Of a stretch of DNA of 40,309 nt, positions 33,281-40,309 are shown piece by piece (position 1 is the first letter of the stretch; each line of letters begins with the position of its first letter). Made by a program: the position numbers and the translations under genes. The notes below the pieces were generated by a model. The model did no database searches. It had not been told where the DNA came from and worked only from the letters and a program-made list of their open reading frames with translations. Source of the DNA: Pyramidobacter sp. C12-8 (GTDB lineage: Bacteria > Synergistota > Synergistia > Synergistales > Dethiosulfovibrionaceae); contig NZ_MUHX01000024.1 of the NCBI RefSeq assembly GCF_002007215.1, positions 1 through 40,309 on the forward strand. Direction: 5' to 3'.

Positions 33281-33445
33281 ATGATCATGCTGAACAATAT
33301 CGTTATGTGGCTGTATTACGGGATCGCCGCGTTCTTCCTGCTGGCGGTGGTCATGAACTTCGTCAAGACGAAAGATCCGCAGAAAGCCGTGCTTTACAGC
33401 ATCGTCATGATGCCCTTCGTACTGCGCCTTCTGCGCCTCAAGTAA
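33281..33445 (+). CDS. 54-residue membrane protein between permease and deacylase
   Basis: ATG at 33281 to TAA at 33443-33445. The product begins MIMLNNIVMWLYYGIAAFFL and continues LAVVMNFVKTKDPQKA, then a hydrophobic-basic tail ending VLRLLRLK. One clear transmembrane helix (about 6-25) and a second amphipathic or hydrophobic segment are seen. Translation is supported by TTGGAGGTTAGTCGATC and by spacing: 6 bases after the permease stop, 15 bases before the deacylase ATG. It is probably a small permease subunit; I recognise no family. It is far shorter than a DctQ subunit (about 150-170). Confidence 0.75.
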   Translation: MIMLNNIVMWLYYGIAAFFLLAVVMNFVKTKDPQKAVLYSIVMMPFVLRLLRLK

Positions 33446-33460
33446 AGGAGGGCGCGCGCA

Positions 33461-34630
33461 ATGAATCTGAAAGCCGTAAAATGCCTTGCTCTCGTCGTCG
33501 CCGGAGCGGCGGCGGCCACCGCAGGCATGCTCTTCAAAGAACACCGCGAATTCAAGGAACCGGTCGTGCCCAGCGCGGCGCTGACTCAGGTCAAAAAACT
33601 GAGCGAATACTTCCCCGACGGCGGGCTCAAAGGGACCGTCAACGACGCCAACGTCTACTTTTTCGACAGCGGCGTGCCCGGCGGCACGATCCTGATCATC
33701 GGCGGCACTCACCCCGAAGAGCCGGTCGCCAACATGTCGGCCCAGGTTTTCACGGAGAACGTGAAAGTCACGCAGGGACGGGTGATCGTCATCGATCGCC
33801 TGAACACCAGCGGCTCGACGCTCACGCGTCTGGGCGAAGCCTATCCCCGCTTCACTCACGTCAAGACGGACTGGGGCGTCAAACGCTGGCGTTTCGGCGA
33901 CCGCGCCAGCAATCCTCTCGACTCGTGGCCCGATCCCGAAGTGTACATCCACTACCCCAGCGGCCAAAATCTGGCCTACATGGACATCCGCAACGCCAAC
34001 CGCGCCTGGCCGGGGCGCGCCAACGGGCTGCTCACGGAGCGCACAAATTACGCCGCCATGCAGCTGATCCGCCAGGAACGCGTCGACATGACGATGGACT
34101 TCCACGAGGCCGAGCTTGAGTATCCCGTCGAGAACACGATGGTCGTGCATGAAAAGGGGCAGGACGTCGGCGCGATGACGTCGATGACGCTGACCTCGAC
34201 GATGTTCGACGTCCCCATCGGCATGGAATTCTCGCCCAAAGCCCTGCACGGCCTGTCGCACCGCGAGATCGGCGACCACTCCGAGGCCACGTCCTATCTG
34301 TGCGAAGTGGCCGAGCCGATGCTCGACCGTATCCGCGGCATCACCGACGAAGAACTGGCGATGTCGGGCAAGGACCGTTTCGTCATGAAAGCCGGCGAGC
34401 ACCATCTGCTCTACTCGCCCATCGACGAGAACGGCTGGCCGGCGGAAAAGCGCGTGGCGCGCCACGTGCAGACCGTGCTGACGCTGATCGAAGTCAACAA
34501 CATGATCCATCCCGACAAGACCATCCTGATCGAGGACGTCCCCGGCTACCGGGAGATCATGGATAAAGGGCTGGGATTCCTGTTCCACAATCCCGCCGAA
34601 GCTCCCAAGGACCGTCTGTATTACGATTAG
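33461..34630 (+). CDS. Exported/anchored zinc deacylase, AstE/aspartoacylase (M14) family
   Basis: This 389-residue protein has an N-terminal hydrophobic helix (about 5-23) that exports or anchors it. Metal-ligand motifs are His84 and Glu87 in GGTHPEEP and His215 in DMTMDFHEAE. The substrate-carboxylate motif DIRNANRAWPG resembles the N-R-x-(F/W)-P-G of succinylglutamate desuccinylases. Such enzymes remove acyl groups from N-acyl amino acids; the known ones are cytosolic, so an exported form is notable. AAAGGAGGGCGCGCGCA precedes the ATG. It is encoded between the permease pair and dipeptidase 4 (34-base gap), fitting a periplasmic substrate-processing step before uptake. Confidence 0.85.
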   Translation: MNLKAVKCLALVVAGAAAATAGMLFKEHREFKEPVVPSAALTQVKKLSEYFPDGGLKGTVNDANVYFFDSGVPGGTILIIGGTHPEEPVANMSAQVFTENVKVTQGRVIVIDRLNTSGSTLTRLGEAYPRFTHVKTDWGVKRWRFGDRASNPLDSWPDPEVYIHYPSGQNLAYMDIRNANRAWPGRANGLLTERTNYAAMQLIRQERVDMTMDFHEAELEYPVENTMVVHEKGQDVGAMTSMTLTSTMFDVPIGMEFSPKALHGLSHREIGDHSEATSYLCEVAEPMLDRIRGITDEELAMSGKDRFVMKAGEHHLLYSPIDENGWPAEKRVARHVQTVLTLIEVNNMIHPDKTILIEDVPGYREIMDKGLGFLFHNPAEAPKDRLYYD

Positions 34631-34664
34631 GCCTCAAAGCCAATTCACGAAGGAGGAAAAAAAT

Positions 34665-36332
34665 ATGAAACGTATTTCCGCAACGCTTTTCGCCGGCGCC
34701 GCTCTGATAGCCGCCGCTTCGGCATCGGTCGCCTGCACGCCTATGGGCGTCGGCCCGAAGGCCACCGCCGACGGTTCGATCCTCGTCGCCCATACCTGCG
34801 ACAGCTGGTACGACGCCCGCGTGCGCGTGGTGCCCGGCGGCGAGCACCAGCCCGGCGAAATGGTCGACGTCAAGATCGTCTCCTGCATGGACAGCCGTCC
34901 CGGCCGTTCGCTGACGGTCGCCGGCCAGATCCCTCAGGTCGAGCGCACCTACACGTATTTCCATATCGGCTATCCGTTCCTCAACGAGCATCAGGTCATG
35001 ATCGGCGAGCACACATGGACCGGCCGCGATGAAGTGCAGAGCGCCAGCGGCCTGTTCTACATCGAGAACCTCGAGGCCCTCGGCCTGCAGCGCGGCAAGA
35101 CCGCCCGCGAAGTGATCAAAGTCATGGGCGAACTGGCCGAAAAATACGGCTACGGCGATGGCGGCGAAGGCCTGGTCATCAGCGACGGCAAGGAATTGTG
35201 GGTCTTCGAGATCTGCGGCGCCGGCCTGCTGTGGACGAAGGACAGCGGCAAACCGGGCGCCATCTGGGCGGCCCGCCGCGTGCCCGACGACGAGTTCTTC
35301 GTCGGCGCCAACCGTTCCCGCCTCGGCGTGATCGACTTCAACGACAAGGACAACTTCATGTACTCCGCCAACATCACCGCGCTGGCCGAGGAAATGGGCT
35401 GGTGGAAAAAGGGCGAGCCCTTCAACTTCTCGCACATTTTCGACAACGGCAGCTACGGCGAAGCGGCCAAGAACAGTTTCGGCAGCTCGCGCCGCGAGTG
35501 GCGCGCTTTCGACATCGTCGCGCCCTCTCTCAAGCTGACGCCCGGCTCGGGCCTTCAGGATTATCCGTTCTCGGTCAAGCCCGATCACAAGCTGACCGTT
35601 CAGGATCTTGAGAAGATCTACAGCGACCACCTCGAAGGCACGCCCTACGACATGACCAAGGGTCTGGCGGCCGGCCCCTTCGGTTCGCCCGCCCGCTTCC
35701 GCCCGCAGAAGCCCAAGCACGACATGGAAGACCGCAAGGCGTGGGCTTCCTGGGAACGCGCCATCGCCGTGCCGCAGTGCTCCTACAGCTTCATCGGCCA
35801 GACCCGCGCCGACCTGCCCGCGGCGATCGGCGGCGTGCTGTGGTTCGGCCTCGCCGCTCCCGACACGACCGTTTACACGCCCATCTACGCCGGCGTCACC
35901 GAACTGCCGCAGAACTGGGGCGACAACGACCGCGTCAACTTCAACACGGAGAACCCCTGGTGGGCGTTCAACTTCGTGCAGCAGTGGGCGCAGCACCGCT
36001 GGGACATGATGTACCCCGAGATCCGCGCCAAGAAGGCCGCGATCGAACAGCGTTATTTTGACGCGCAGCCCGGCGTCGAAAAACTGGCGCTTGAGCTCTA
36101 CGCCAAGGCTCCCGCCGCGGCCAAGGCGTTCCTGACCAACTACTGCGCCACGAACATGAAAGCGCTGGAGAAAGATTGGTGGGCCTTCGCCGCGCAGCTG
36201 ATCTCCAAGTACGGGCAGATGCCCTTCTACGTCGAAGACAACAAGATCAAGCAGCCCGGCTACGATCCCGAGTGGCTCAAGGCCGTCGATTTCGGCAATA
36301 CGATGGCCGACGACGTCAAGAACGGGCGCTAA
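34665..36332 (+). CDS. Exported C69-family dipeptidase, paralogue 4
   Basis: This 555-residue protein has signal peptide MKRISATLFAGAALIAAASA, with cleavage at SVA directly before Cys24 of CTPMGVGPKATADGS, the predicted nucleophile. It shares GANRSRLGVIDFNDKDN, YSDHLEGTPYDMTKGLAAG and VLWFGLAAPDTTVYTPIYAG with paralogues 1 and 2. It has a small insertion (GSYGEAAKNSFGSS) before SRREWRAFDIVAP. It is the last gene of the permease-deacylase operon. GAAGGAGGAAAAAAAT precedes the ATG. Predicted role: dipeptide hydrolysis in the periplasm, coupled with import by the operon's permease. Confidence 0.91.
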   Translation: MKRISATLFAGAALIAAASASVACTPMGVGPKATADGSILVAHTCDSWYDARVRVVPGGEHQPGEMVDVKIVSCMDSRPGRSLTVAGQIPQVERTYTYFHIGYPFLNEHQVMIGEHTWTGRDEVQSASGLFYIENLEALGLQRGKTAREVIKVMGELAEKYGYGDGGEGLVISDGKELWVFEICGAGLLWTKDSGKPGAIWAARRVPDDEFFVGANRSRLGVIDFNDKDNFMYSANITALAEEMGWWKKGEPFNFSHIFDNGSYGEAAKNSFGSSRREWRAFDIVAPSLKLTPGSGLQDYPFSVKPDHKLTVQDLEKIYSDHLEGTPYDMTKGLAAGPFGSPARFRPQKPKHDMEDRKAWASWERAIAVPQCSYSFIGQTRADLPAAIGGVLWFGLAAPDTTVYTPIYAGVTELPQNWGDNDRVNFNTENPWWAFNFVQQWAQHRWDMMYPEIRAKKAAIEQRYFDAQPGVEKLALELYAKAPAAAKAFLTNYCATNMKALEKDWWAFAAQLISKYGQMPFYVEDNKIKQPGYDPEWLKAVDFGNTMADDVKNGR

Positions 36333-36371
36333 GGCTCCCGAAAAAAACGGCATGAATTAACCTGACAGCAC

Positions 36372-36387
36372 TGTTCCACGTGGAACA
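36372..36387. other. parS site 3
   Basis: Exact TGTTCCACGTGGAACA palindrome, just upstream of the terminator of dipeptidase 4 and 12,822 bases from site 2. Confidence 0.88.
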
Positions 36388-36391
36388 TTCG

Positions 36392-36444
36392 AAGAGGCCG
36401 AAGGCTGATGAATCAGATTTCATCAGCCTTCGGCCTCTTTTTAT
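36392..36444. terminator. Bidirectional terminator after dipeptidase 4
   Basis: A perfect stem of at least 19 bp (from AAGAGGCCGAAGG at 36392 to CCTTCGGCCTCTT ending at 36440) with a short loop. TTTTT follows on the plus strand. It also ends the convergent aminopeptidase gene. Confidence 0.88.
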
Positions 36445-36483
36445 CGGCGGCGTATCAAAAAGGAAACGACGTTCCTGCGTCCC

Positions 36484-37896
36484 TTAGCGCAGATAATTTT
36501 TCATCTCGGCGGCGCTGTTGAGGAAGGCCTCGTAGGCGCGCGCCGTTTCGTAGACGTCGGCTTTGCTGGCCAGTTCGAAGGGGGCGTGCATGCTCAGCAG
36601 AGCCACGCCGCAGTCGAGCACGTGCATGCCGTAGCGAGAGGCGAAGGGCGCGATCGTGCCGCCGCCGCCCAGGTCGATGCGTCCCATGGTGCTGATCTGC
36701 CACGCCACGCCGGCGTCGTCAAAAACGTCGCGAACCATGGCGACGAATTCGGCATTGGCGTCGTTGCAGCCGCTTTTGCCCTTGGAGCCGGCGTACTTGA
36801 CGATGGCCGGTCCGCTGCCGAGGCGCGCGGTGTTGTTCACCTCGAACGCGTCGGCGAAATTCGGGTCGTAGCCGACGGTGACGTCGGCGGACAGCAGTCT
36901 GGAATTCTCCAGCGCCAGATCCAGGTCCAGCGCGTCGCCGCCGCATAGGCGCACGAGGCGGGCGGCAAGGTTTTCCATGTAATGGGAGTTCATGCCGGCG
37001 TTGCCGTTGCTGCCGACTTCTTCCTTGTCGACGAACATCACGCCGGCGGTGTAGGCCGGGCGCGCCACGTTCAGCATGGCCCGCAGGGCGGTGTAGACGC
37101 AGACGCGGTCGTCGTGCGCGTAGGACGCGATCATCGAGGCGTCGAGGCCGACATCGCGCGCGCGGCCGGCGGGGACCGCTTCGAACTCGGCGCTGACGAA
37201 ATCCTTTTCGGCGATGCCGTAGCGTTCTTCCAGCAGCGCGAGGATCTGTTTCTTGACGGCATCCCCCTCGGCCCCGGCCAGCGGCACGGAACCGACGACG
37301 AGGTTCAGTTCTTCGCCTTTGAGCCCCTCTTCGAGAGAGCGCTTCATCTGCTCGGCGGAAAGGTGCTTGGGCAAATCGCTGACGTACATGACGGGATCGT
37401 TTTCGTCCTCGCCGACGACGACGTCGACGCGCTCGCCGCCTTTTTTGACGACGACACCGTGCAGGCTGAGCGGCAGCGCCGCCCACTGGTATTTTTTGAT
37501 GCCGCCGTAATAATGGGTTTTCATCAACGCGTAGCCGTCCTTCTCGTAAAGGGGGTTGGCGCGCAGGTCGAGGCGCGGCGCGTCGGCGTGGGCGCAGATC
37601 AGGTTCATGCCGTCGGTCAGCGGTCTTTGGCCGATCACGAAGAGCGCGGCGGCCTTGTTCTGGCGCAGCGCGTACACTTTGTCGCCGGCGTTCAGTTCGC
37701 GGTGCGCCACGCACAGCTCGTCGAGGTCTTCATAGCCGGCGGCGCGCGCCTGACGGATCACTTCGGCCGCGGTCTCGCGTTCGGTCTTGCACACGTCGAG
37801 AAAGGCCTTGTAACCTTCGGCGAACTCCATGATCGCGCTCTGCTTGTCCTGCTTCCAGAGCGACGGATAAAGACGGGTAAAACCGTTCTGACTCAT
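36484..37896 (-). CDS. M18-family aminopeptidase
   Basis: This 470-residue cytosolic metallo-aminopeptidase of family M18 has no signal peptide. Metal-site blocks are ICAHADAPRLDLRANPLYE (His and Asp), FVDKEEVGSNGNAGMNSHY (Glu), SADVTVGYDP and ALLSMHAPFELASKADVYE (final His). YGGIKKYQWAALPLSLHGVV is also typical. It releases N-terminal residues from imported peptides, complementing the exported dipeptidases next door. The start at 37896 is used because TGGGAGGTATCTCA precedes it; an in-frame ATG lies 15 bases upstream, inside that ribosome site. It is monocistronic and convergent with dipeptidase 4. Confidence 0.93.
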   Translation of the reverse strand: MSQNGFTRLYPSLWKQDKQSAIMEFAEGYKAFLDVCKTERETAAEVIRQARAAGYEDLDELCVAHRELNAGDKVYALRQNKAAALFVIGQRPLTDGMNLICAHADAPRLDLRANPLYEKDGYALMKTHYYGGIKKYQWAALPLSLHGVVVKKGGERVDVVVGEDENDPVMYVSDLPKHLSAEQMKRSLEEGLKGEELNLVVGSVPLAGAEGDAVKKQILALLEERYGIAEKDFVSAEFEAVPAGRARDVGLDASMIASYAHDDRVCVYTALRAMLNVARPAYTAGVMFVDKEEVGSNGNAGMNSHYMENLAARLVRLCGGDALDLDLALENSRLLSADVTVGYDPNFADAFEVNNTARLGSGPAIVKYAGSKGKSGCNDANAEFVAMVRDVFDDAGVAWQISTMGRIDLGGGGTIAPFASRYGMHVLDCGVALLSMHAPFELASKADVYETARAYEAFLNSAAEMKNYLR

Positions 37897-38016
37897 TGAG
37901 ATACCTCCCATAAAACTTAAGATGAATTCGTCCCGTAATTTCAGATTATACCGGAAAACGGAAGAAACCGCAGACGGAATGCCGCTCTGGATATGAAAAG
38001 ATCATAAAGTTAGCCT

Positions 38017-38072
38017 GATATGTACCTTCCTTACTGGCTGTCCAGTAAAGAGGGTACATATCAATTTTTTTT
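38017..38072 (+). terminator. Orphan terminator-like hairpin
   Basis: GATATGTACC (38017-38026) pairs with GGTACATATC (38053-38062), with inner pairing TTACTGG/CCAGTAA (38031-38037 with 38042-38048), followed by AATTTTTTTTC. It points along the plus strand where no plus gene ends, so its role is unclear. An inverted repeat ATACTA/TAGTAT lies just downstream near 38082-38102. Confidence 0.5.
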
Positions 38073-38136
38073 CTTTGGCTATACTATAAAGAAATAGTAT
38101 TACAGAAGTACTTCAAGTTAGCAGCTTAGCCGATGA

Positions 38137-38964
38137 TCATGGCAGATACCCAAGAGCACAAGAAAGCTCTCGTGCTGCTGCAAGTAGCTTGGGGATAACA
38201 TTTTGCGCTTCCTGCTTGATATCGCGACCCATGATCTTTGCGAGAGCAACGCTCATGGCAGCGATAGTGGCACCTCTGTAATTACGAATAGGAGCTGCAA
38301 TGCAGTAAAGGCCTTCAACATATTCTTCATCGTCAATACTGTACCCGCGCTCTCTCGTCTGGGCCAATTCAGTGCAAAGAGCTTCAAGGTCAGTGATTGT
38401 ATTAGCAGTATACCGACGGAGCTGCAGGAGGTCTTCATGGCATTGAATTGTGTTTCTTGCCGCTGTCTCCGACGAATTTCTATAATTTTCCCGAATCTCT
38501 TCTTCCGGAAGAGCCGCAAGAAGCATTTTGCCGAGCCCTGTACAGTAAGCCGGCATGTAGGCACCTAGAGGAAGATTGACGCGTATGGTGGACTGGCTCT
38601 CGATTTTTTCGATATAAGCGATGGCATAGGACTCCATAACAGCAATGTTCACACCTTCGCCTGTCTGATTCGCGAGACGCGCCATGAAAGGTTTCGCGAT
38701 TTGACTCAGCCCTAGTGAACGCACAACGCTGTGACCAAGATCGAAAAACTTTAGACTATTCGAGTATTTAAGATTACTTTTATTCTGATTTACATAGCCA
38801 AGAGAGCGTAGCGTAGCTAAAAGCCGGTGTACAGTGCTGCGGTCAAGAGAAAGAAGAGAACTTAGTTCAGAAATGCCTAATTCTTGATGTACTTTAAGCA
38901 TTTCCACAATAGAAAAAGCACGTTCAATTGACTGGACTCGCCCGGCGTTTGACTTATTATCCAT
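38137..38964 (-). CDS. IclR-family transcriptional regulator (second)
   Basis: This 275-residue protein has an N-terminal winged helix: VQSIERAFSIVEMLKVHQEL, LSSLLSLDRSTVHRLLATL, LGYVNQ. An IclR effector domain follows (LPLGAYMPAYCTGLGKMLLA, LAQTRERGYSIDDEEYVEGL, CIAAPIRNYRGATIAAMSV). It is not a close copy of the other IclR protein in the window. GAAGGAGAGTTATT precedes the ATG. The gene and its surroundings are noticeably poorer in GC than the rest of the window, suggesting later acquisition. It is divergent from the ketopantoate-reductase-like gene, whose promoter carries an operator-like palindrome, its probable target. Confidence 0.92.
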   Translation of the reverse strand: MDNKSNAGRVQSIERAFSIVEMLKVHQELGISELSSLLSLDRSTVHRLLATLRSLGYVNQNKSNLKYSNSLKFFDLGHSVVRSLGLSQIAKPFMARLANQTGEGVNIAVMESYAIAYIEKIESQSTIRVNLPLGAYMPAYCTGLGKMLLAALPEEEIRENYRNSSETAARNTIQCHEDLLQLRRYTANTITDLEALCTELAQTRERGYSIDDEEYVEGLYCIAAPIRNYRGATIAAMSVALAKIMGRDIKQEAQNVIPKLLAAARELSCALGYLP

Positions 38965-39064
38965 AATAACTCTCCTTCATGTGTTCTGTAGTAAAAAATA
39001 CCCAATAAGCTGCATAATCGGAAGAATCTTTAGGCTAAGATTAGCAGGTAGGTAAATAAAGTGA

Positions 39065-39092
39065 TTGACATCTGGTGAAGGTTATGTATAAT
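39065..39092 (+). promoter_or_regulatory. sigma70 promoter of the PanE-like gene
   Basis: Consensus TTGACA (39065-39070), 16-base spacer, TATAAT (39087-39092). The predicted transcript has a leader of about 160 bases. Confidence 0.75.
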
Positions 39093-39114
39093 GATTTTAC
39101 TAGGCAATATACCG

Positions 39115-39129
39115 TTTCGCAATACGAAA
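39115..39129. promoter_or_regulatory. Operator-like palindrome, candidate IclR site
   Basis: TTTCG-caata-CGAAA lies about 15 bases downstream of the predicted transcription start, in the divergent region beside the iclR-type gene. A second perfect palindrome TTATTCATGAATAA lies at 39151-39164. Position fits repression; binding is inferred. Confidence 0.4.
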
Positions 39130-39259
39130 TTAATTCGGATTTTATGATCTTTATTCATGAATAAGCACGATAAGTCATGAAAAATTATGGAGTATAATTT
39201 GATAATCATAGTAATTGGCCTTTGTTTTTATAGCTTTCATAGTTAAAGGAGGAGATACC

Positions 39260-40168
39260 ATGAAGATTGCCATTATCGGCGCAGGGGCGATGGGGAGCCT
39301 TTTTGGTGGTTATCTGTCGCAGAAGAACGACGTTTATCTTGTGGATATTTGGGAAGCTCATGTAAACGCAGTGAACGAGCAGGGGCTCAAAATTGAGGAG
39401 AAAAACGGAGCACTTCGCGTCTTTCACCCGAAGGCGACAACAGACGCAAGCACTGTAGGCGCAATTGATCTCGCGATCGTGTTCGTAAAATCCATCCAGA
39501 CCGCCGAGGCAATGGAAAAGAACCATTCATTAATTGGTCCTGATACGATAGTGCTCTCTCTTCAGAATGGTTACGGCAATGACGCAGATATTTGTCGCTT
39601 TGTCGATAAAAAGAACGTTATCCTCGGCACCACGGCACATGGTTGCACAATGAAGGGGCCTGGACACGTATACCACGCTGGGGTTGGCTTAAACCATATC
39701 GGGCCAATTATCGGAGAGTGCGCAGCGGCTGCAAATGTGGCGGACGTGTTGACTGCCTGCGATTTGAAAACTGATGTTTCCAGCGATGTCATGAGACTTG
39801 TATGGAGCAAGCTGTTTGTCAATGTGGGGATCAACGCGATAACCGCTTTGCTGAAGATGCCTAATATCTGTATTGCTGAAAATCATTACGCCAACGCGCT
39901 GTCGAAGGAATTGGTATACGAGGCTGTAAAAACGGCAAACGCCGGTGGGGCCAATTTTGATCCATCTCAGGTGTTTGCGAACGTGGTAGACATTGCGCGC
40001 GCGACGGGAGCGAACCAGTCGTCCATGTTGCAGGATGTGTTGAAGAATCGGAAAACCGAGATCGGTAAAATCAACGGCGCCGTTATAAAAGAAGCTGAAA
40101 CACAGCATGTGGACGTGCCCGTGAACAGTACGATCGTGAAATTGATTCAAGCTTTGGAATTGCAATAG
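39260..40168 (+). CDS. Ketopantoate reductase (PanE/ApbA) family oxidoreductase
   Basis: This 302-residue protein has the NAD(P) motif KIAIIGAGAMGSLFGGYL at the N-terminus, VFVKSIQTAEAM, the family block LSLQNGYGN, and in the second domain VWSKLFVNVGINAITALL with the catalytic Lys. The C-terminal helical domain contains SSMLQDVLKNRKTEIGKING, typical of PanE/ApbA. Classical members reduce 2-dehydropantoate, but many relatives act on other 2-oxo acids. A dedicated IclR regulator and no pantothenate genes nearby favour a catabolic role (inference). The start at 40-bases-internal ATG 39260 follows AAGGAGGAGATACC and gives the correct Rossmann start. Confidence 0.88.
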   Translation: MKIAIIGAGAMGSLFGGYLSQKNDVYLVDIWEAHVNAVNEQGLKIEEKNGALRVFHPKATTDASTVGAIDLAIVFVKSIQTAEAMEKNHSLIGPDTIVLSLQNGYGNDADICRFVDKKNVILGTTAHGCTMKGPGHVYHAGVGLNHIGPIIGECAAAANVADVLTACDLKTDVSSDVMRLVWSKLFVNVGINAITALLKMPNICIAENHYANALSKELVYEAVKTANAGGANFDPSQVFANVVDIARATGANQSSMLQDVLKNRKTEIGKINGAVIKEAETQHVDVPVNSTIVKLIQALELQ

Positions 40169-40309
40169 AGCGTTACACTATGGCTCTGTCTCGGGTGGAA
40201 GCGTTTACAACAAATATCGTTAACTTAAAGGAGACCAGCTATTAAAAGTCAAGCAGGAAATTCGAGCTCATGCCCGAAGTATTTCTAGCCGGTTGCCCGC
40301 GTGAAAAAG
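40169..40309 (+). other. Window edge downstream of the PanE-like gene
   Basis: TTAAAGGAGACC near 40230 looks like a ribosome site, but no ATG, GTG or TTG at proper spacing opens a long frame. A later ATG reads MPEVFLAGCPREK to the window edge and could be the start of a truncated gene. Nothing firmer can be said. Confidence 0.25.

Noticed and set aside
31937-34588. Minus-strand open frame of 883 codons across the permease and deacylase genes
   Set aside because: Product is dominated by His, Asp, Gln and Arg, there is no ribosome site, and it is fully antisense to genes with clear motifs.
1-40309. CRISPR arrays, rRNA genes, prophage or conjugation genes
   Set aside because: No regularly spaced repeats, rRNA-like sequence, integrase, capsid, portal or type IV secretion sequences were seen on either strand.

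Overview
This window is high-GC coding DNA from what looks like an anaerobic, amino-acid- and carboxylate-fermenting bacterium with secreted proteins. Several things fit Synergistota (a Pyramidobacter-like organism), but that is an inference from gene content, not a database result: four exported C69 dipeptidases, a citrate/citramalate lyase operon, TRAP-TAXI uptake, a flavodiiron protein, and no aerobic respiratory genes.

Layout. The left edge (1-640) holds the start of an IS30-type transposase, then tRNA-Gln(CUG) and tRNA-Glu(CUC). Between 860 and 5320 lie an alpha/beta hydrolase, a small PH-like protein and an exported protein built of four tandem PDZ-like modules. A 790-base gap (5321-6110) carries two nested non-coding repeats. 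Between 6111 and 13311 a minus-strand operon (citD-citE-citF-leuC-like-leuD-like) diverges from a malic enzyme and a 2-hydroxycarboxylate transporter. Together they would import and cleave hydroxy-tri/dicarboxylates to acetate and pyruvate. Between 13570 and 17610 lie a TRAP-TAXI uptake system and a divergent IclR regulator, followed by a MATE exporter, a GntR/FCD regulator and a flavodiiron protein (to 21474).

From 21707 to 36332 the window is dominated by peptide use. It has four exported C69 (Ntn-hydrolase) dipeptidase paralogues, a CitA/DcuS-type two-component system whose sensor carries a periplasmic solute-binding domain, an ArsC/Spx-like protein, a small exported protein, a polytopic permease, a 54-residue membrane protein and an exported zinc deacylase of the AstE/aspartoacylase type. 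An M18 aminopeptidase follows on the other strand. I read this as a periplasmic peptide and acyl-amino-acid scavenging locus (inference). The right end (about 38.0-40.3 kb) is visibly lower in GC and holds an IclR regulator divergent from a ketopantoate-reductase-like enzyme, with a clear promoter and operator-like palindrome.

Three perfect copies of the 16-bp parS palindrome (13431, 23550, 36372) lie in three intergenic gaps. This suggests the window belongs to the ParB-bound, origin-proximal part of the chromosome. Two families of dispersed structured repeats were also seen (5785-6090/27321-27464 and 5880-5985/19220-19330).
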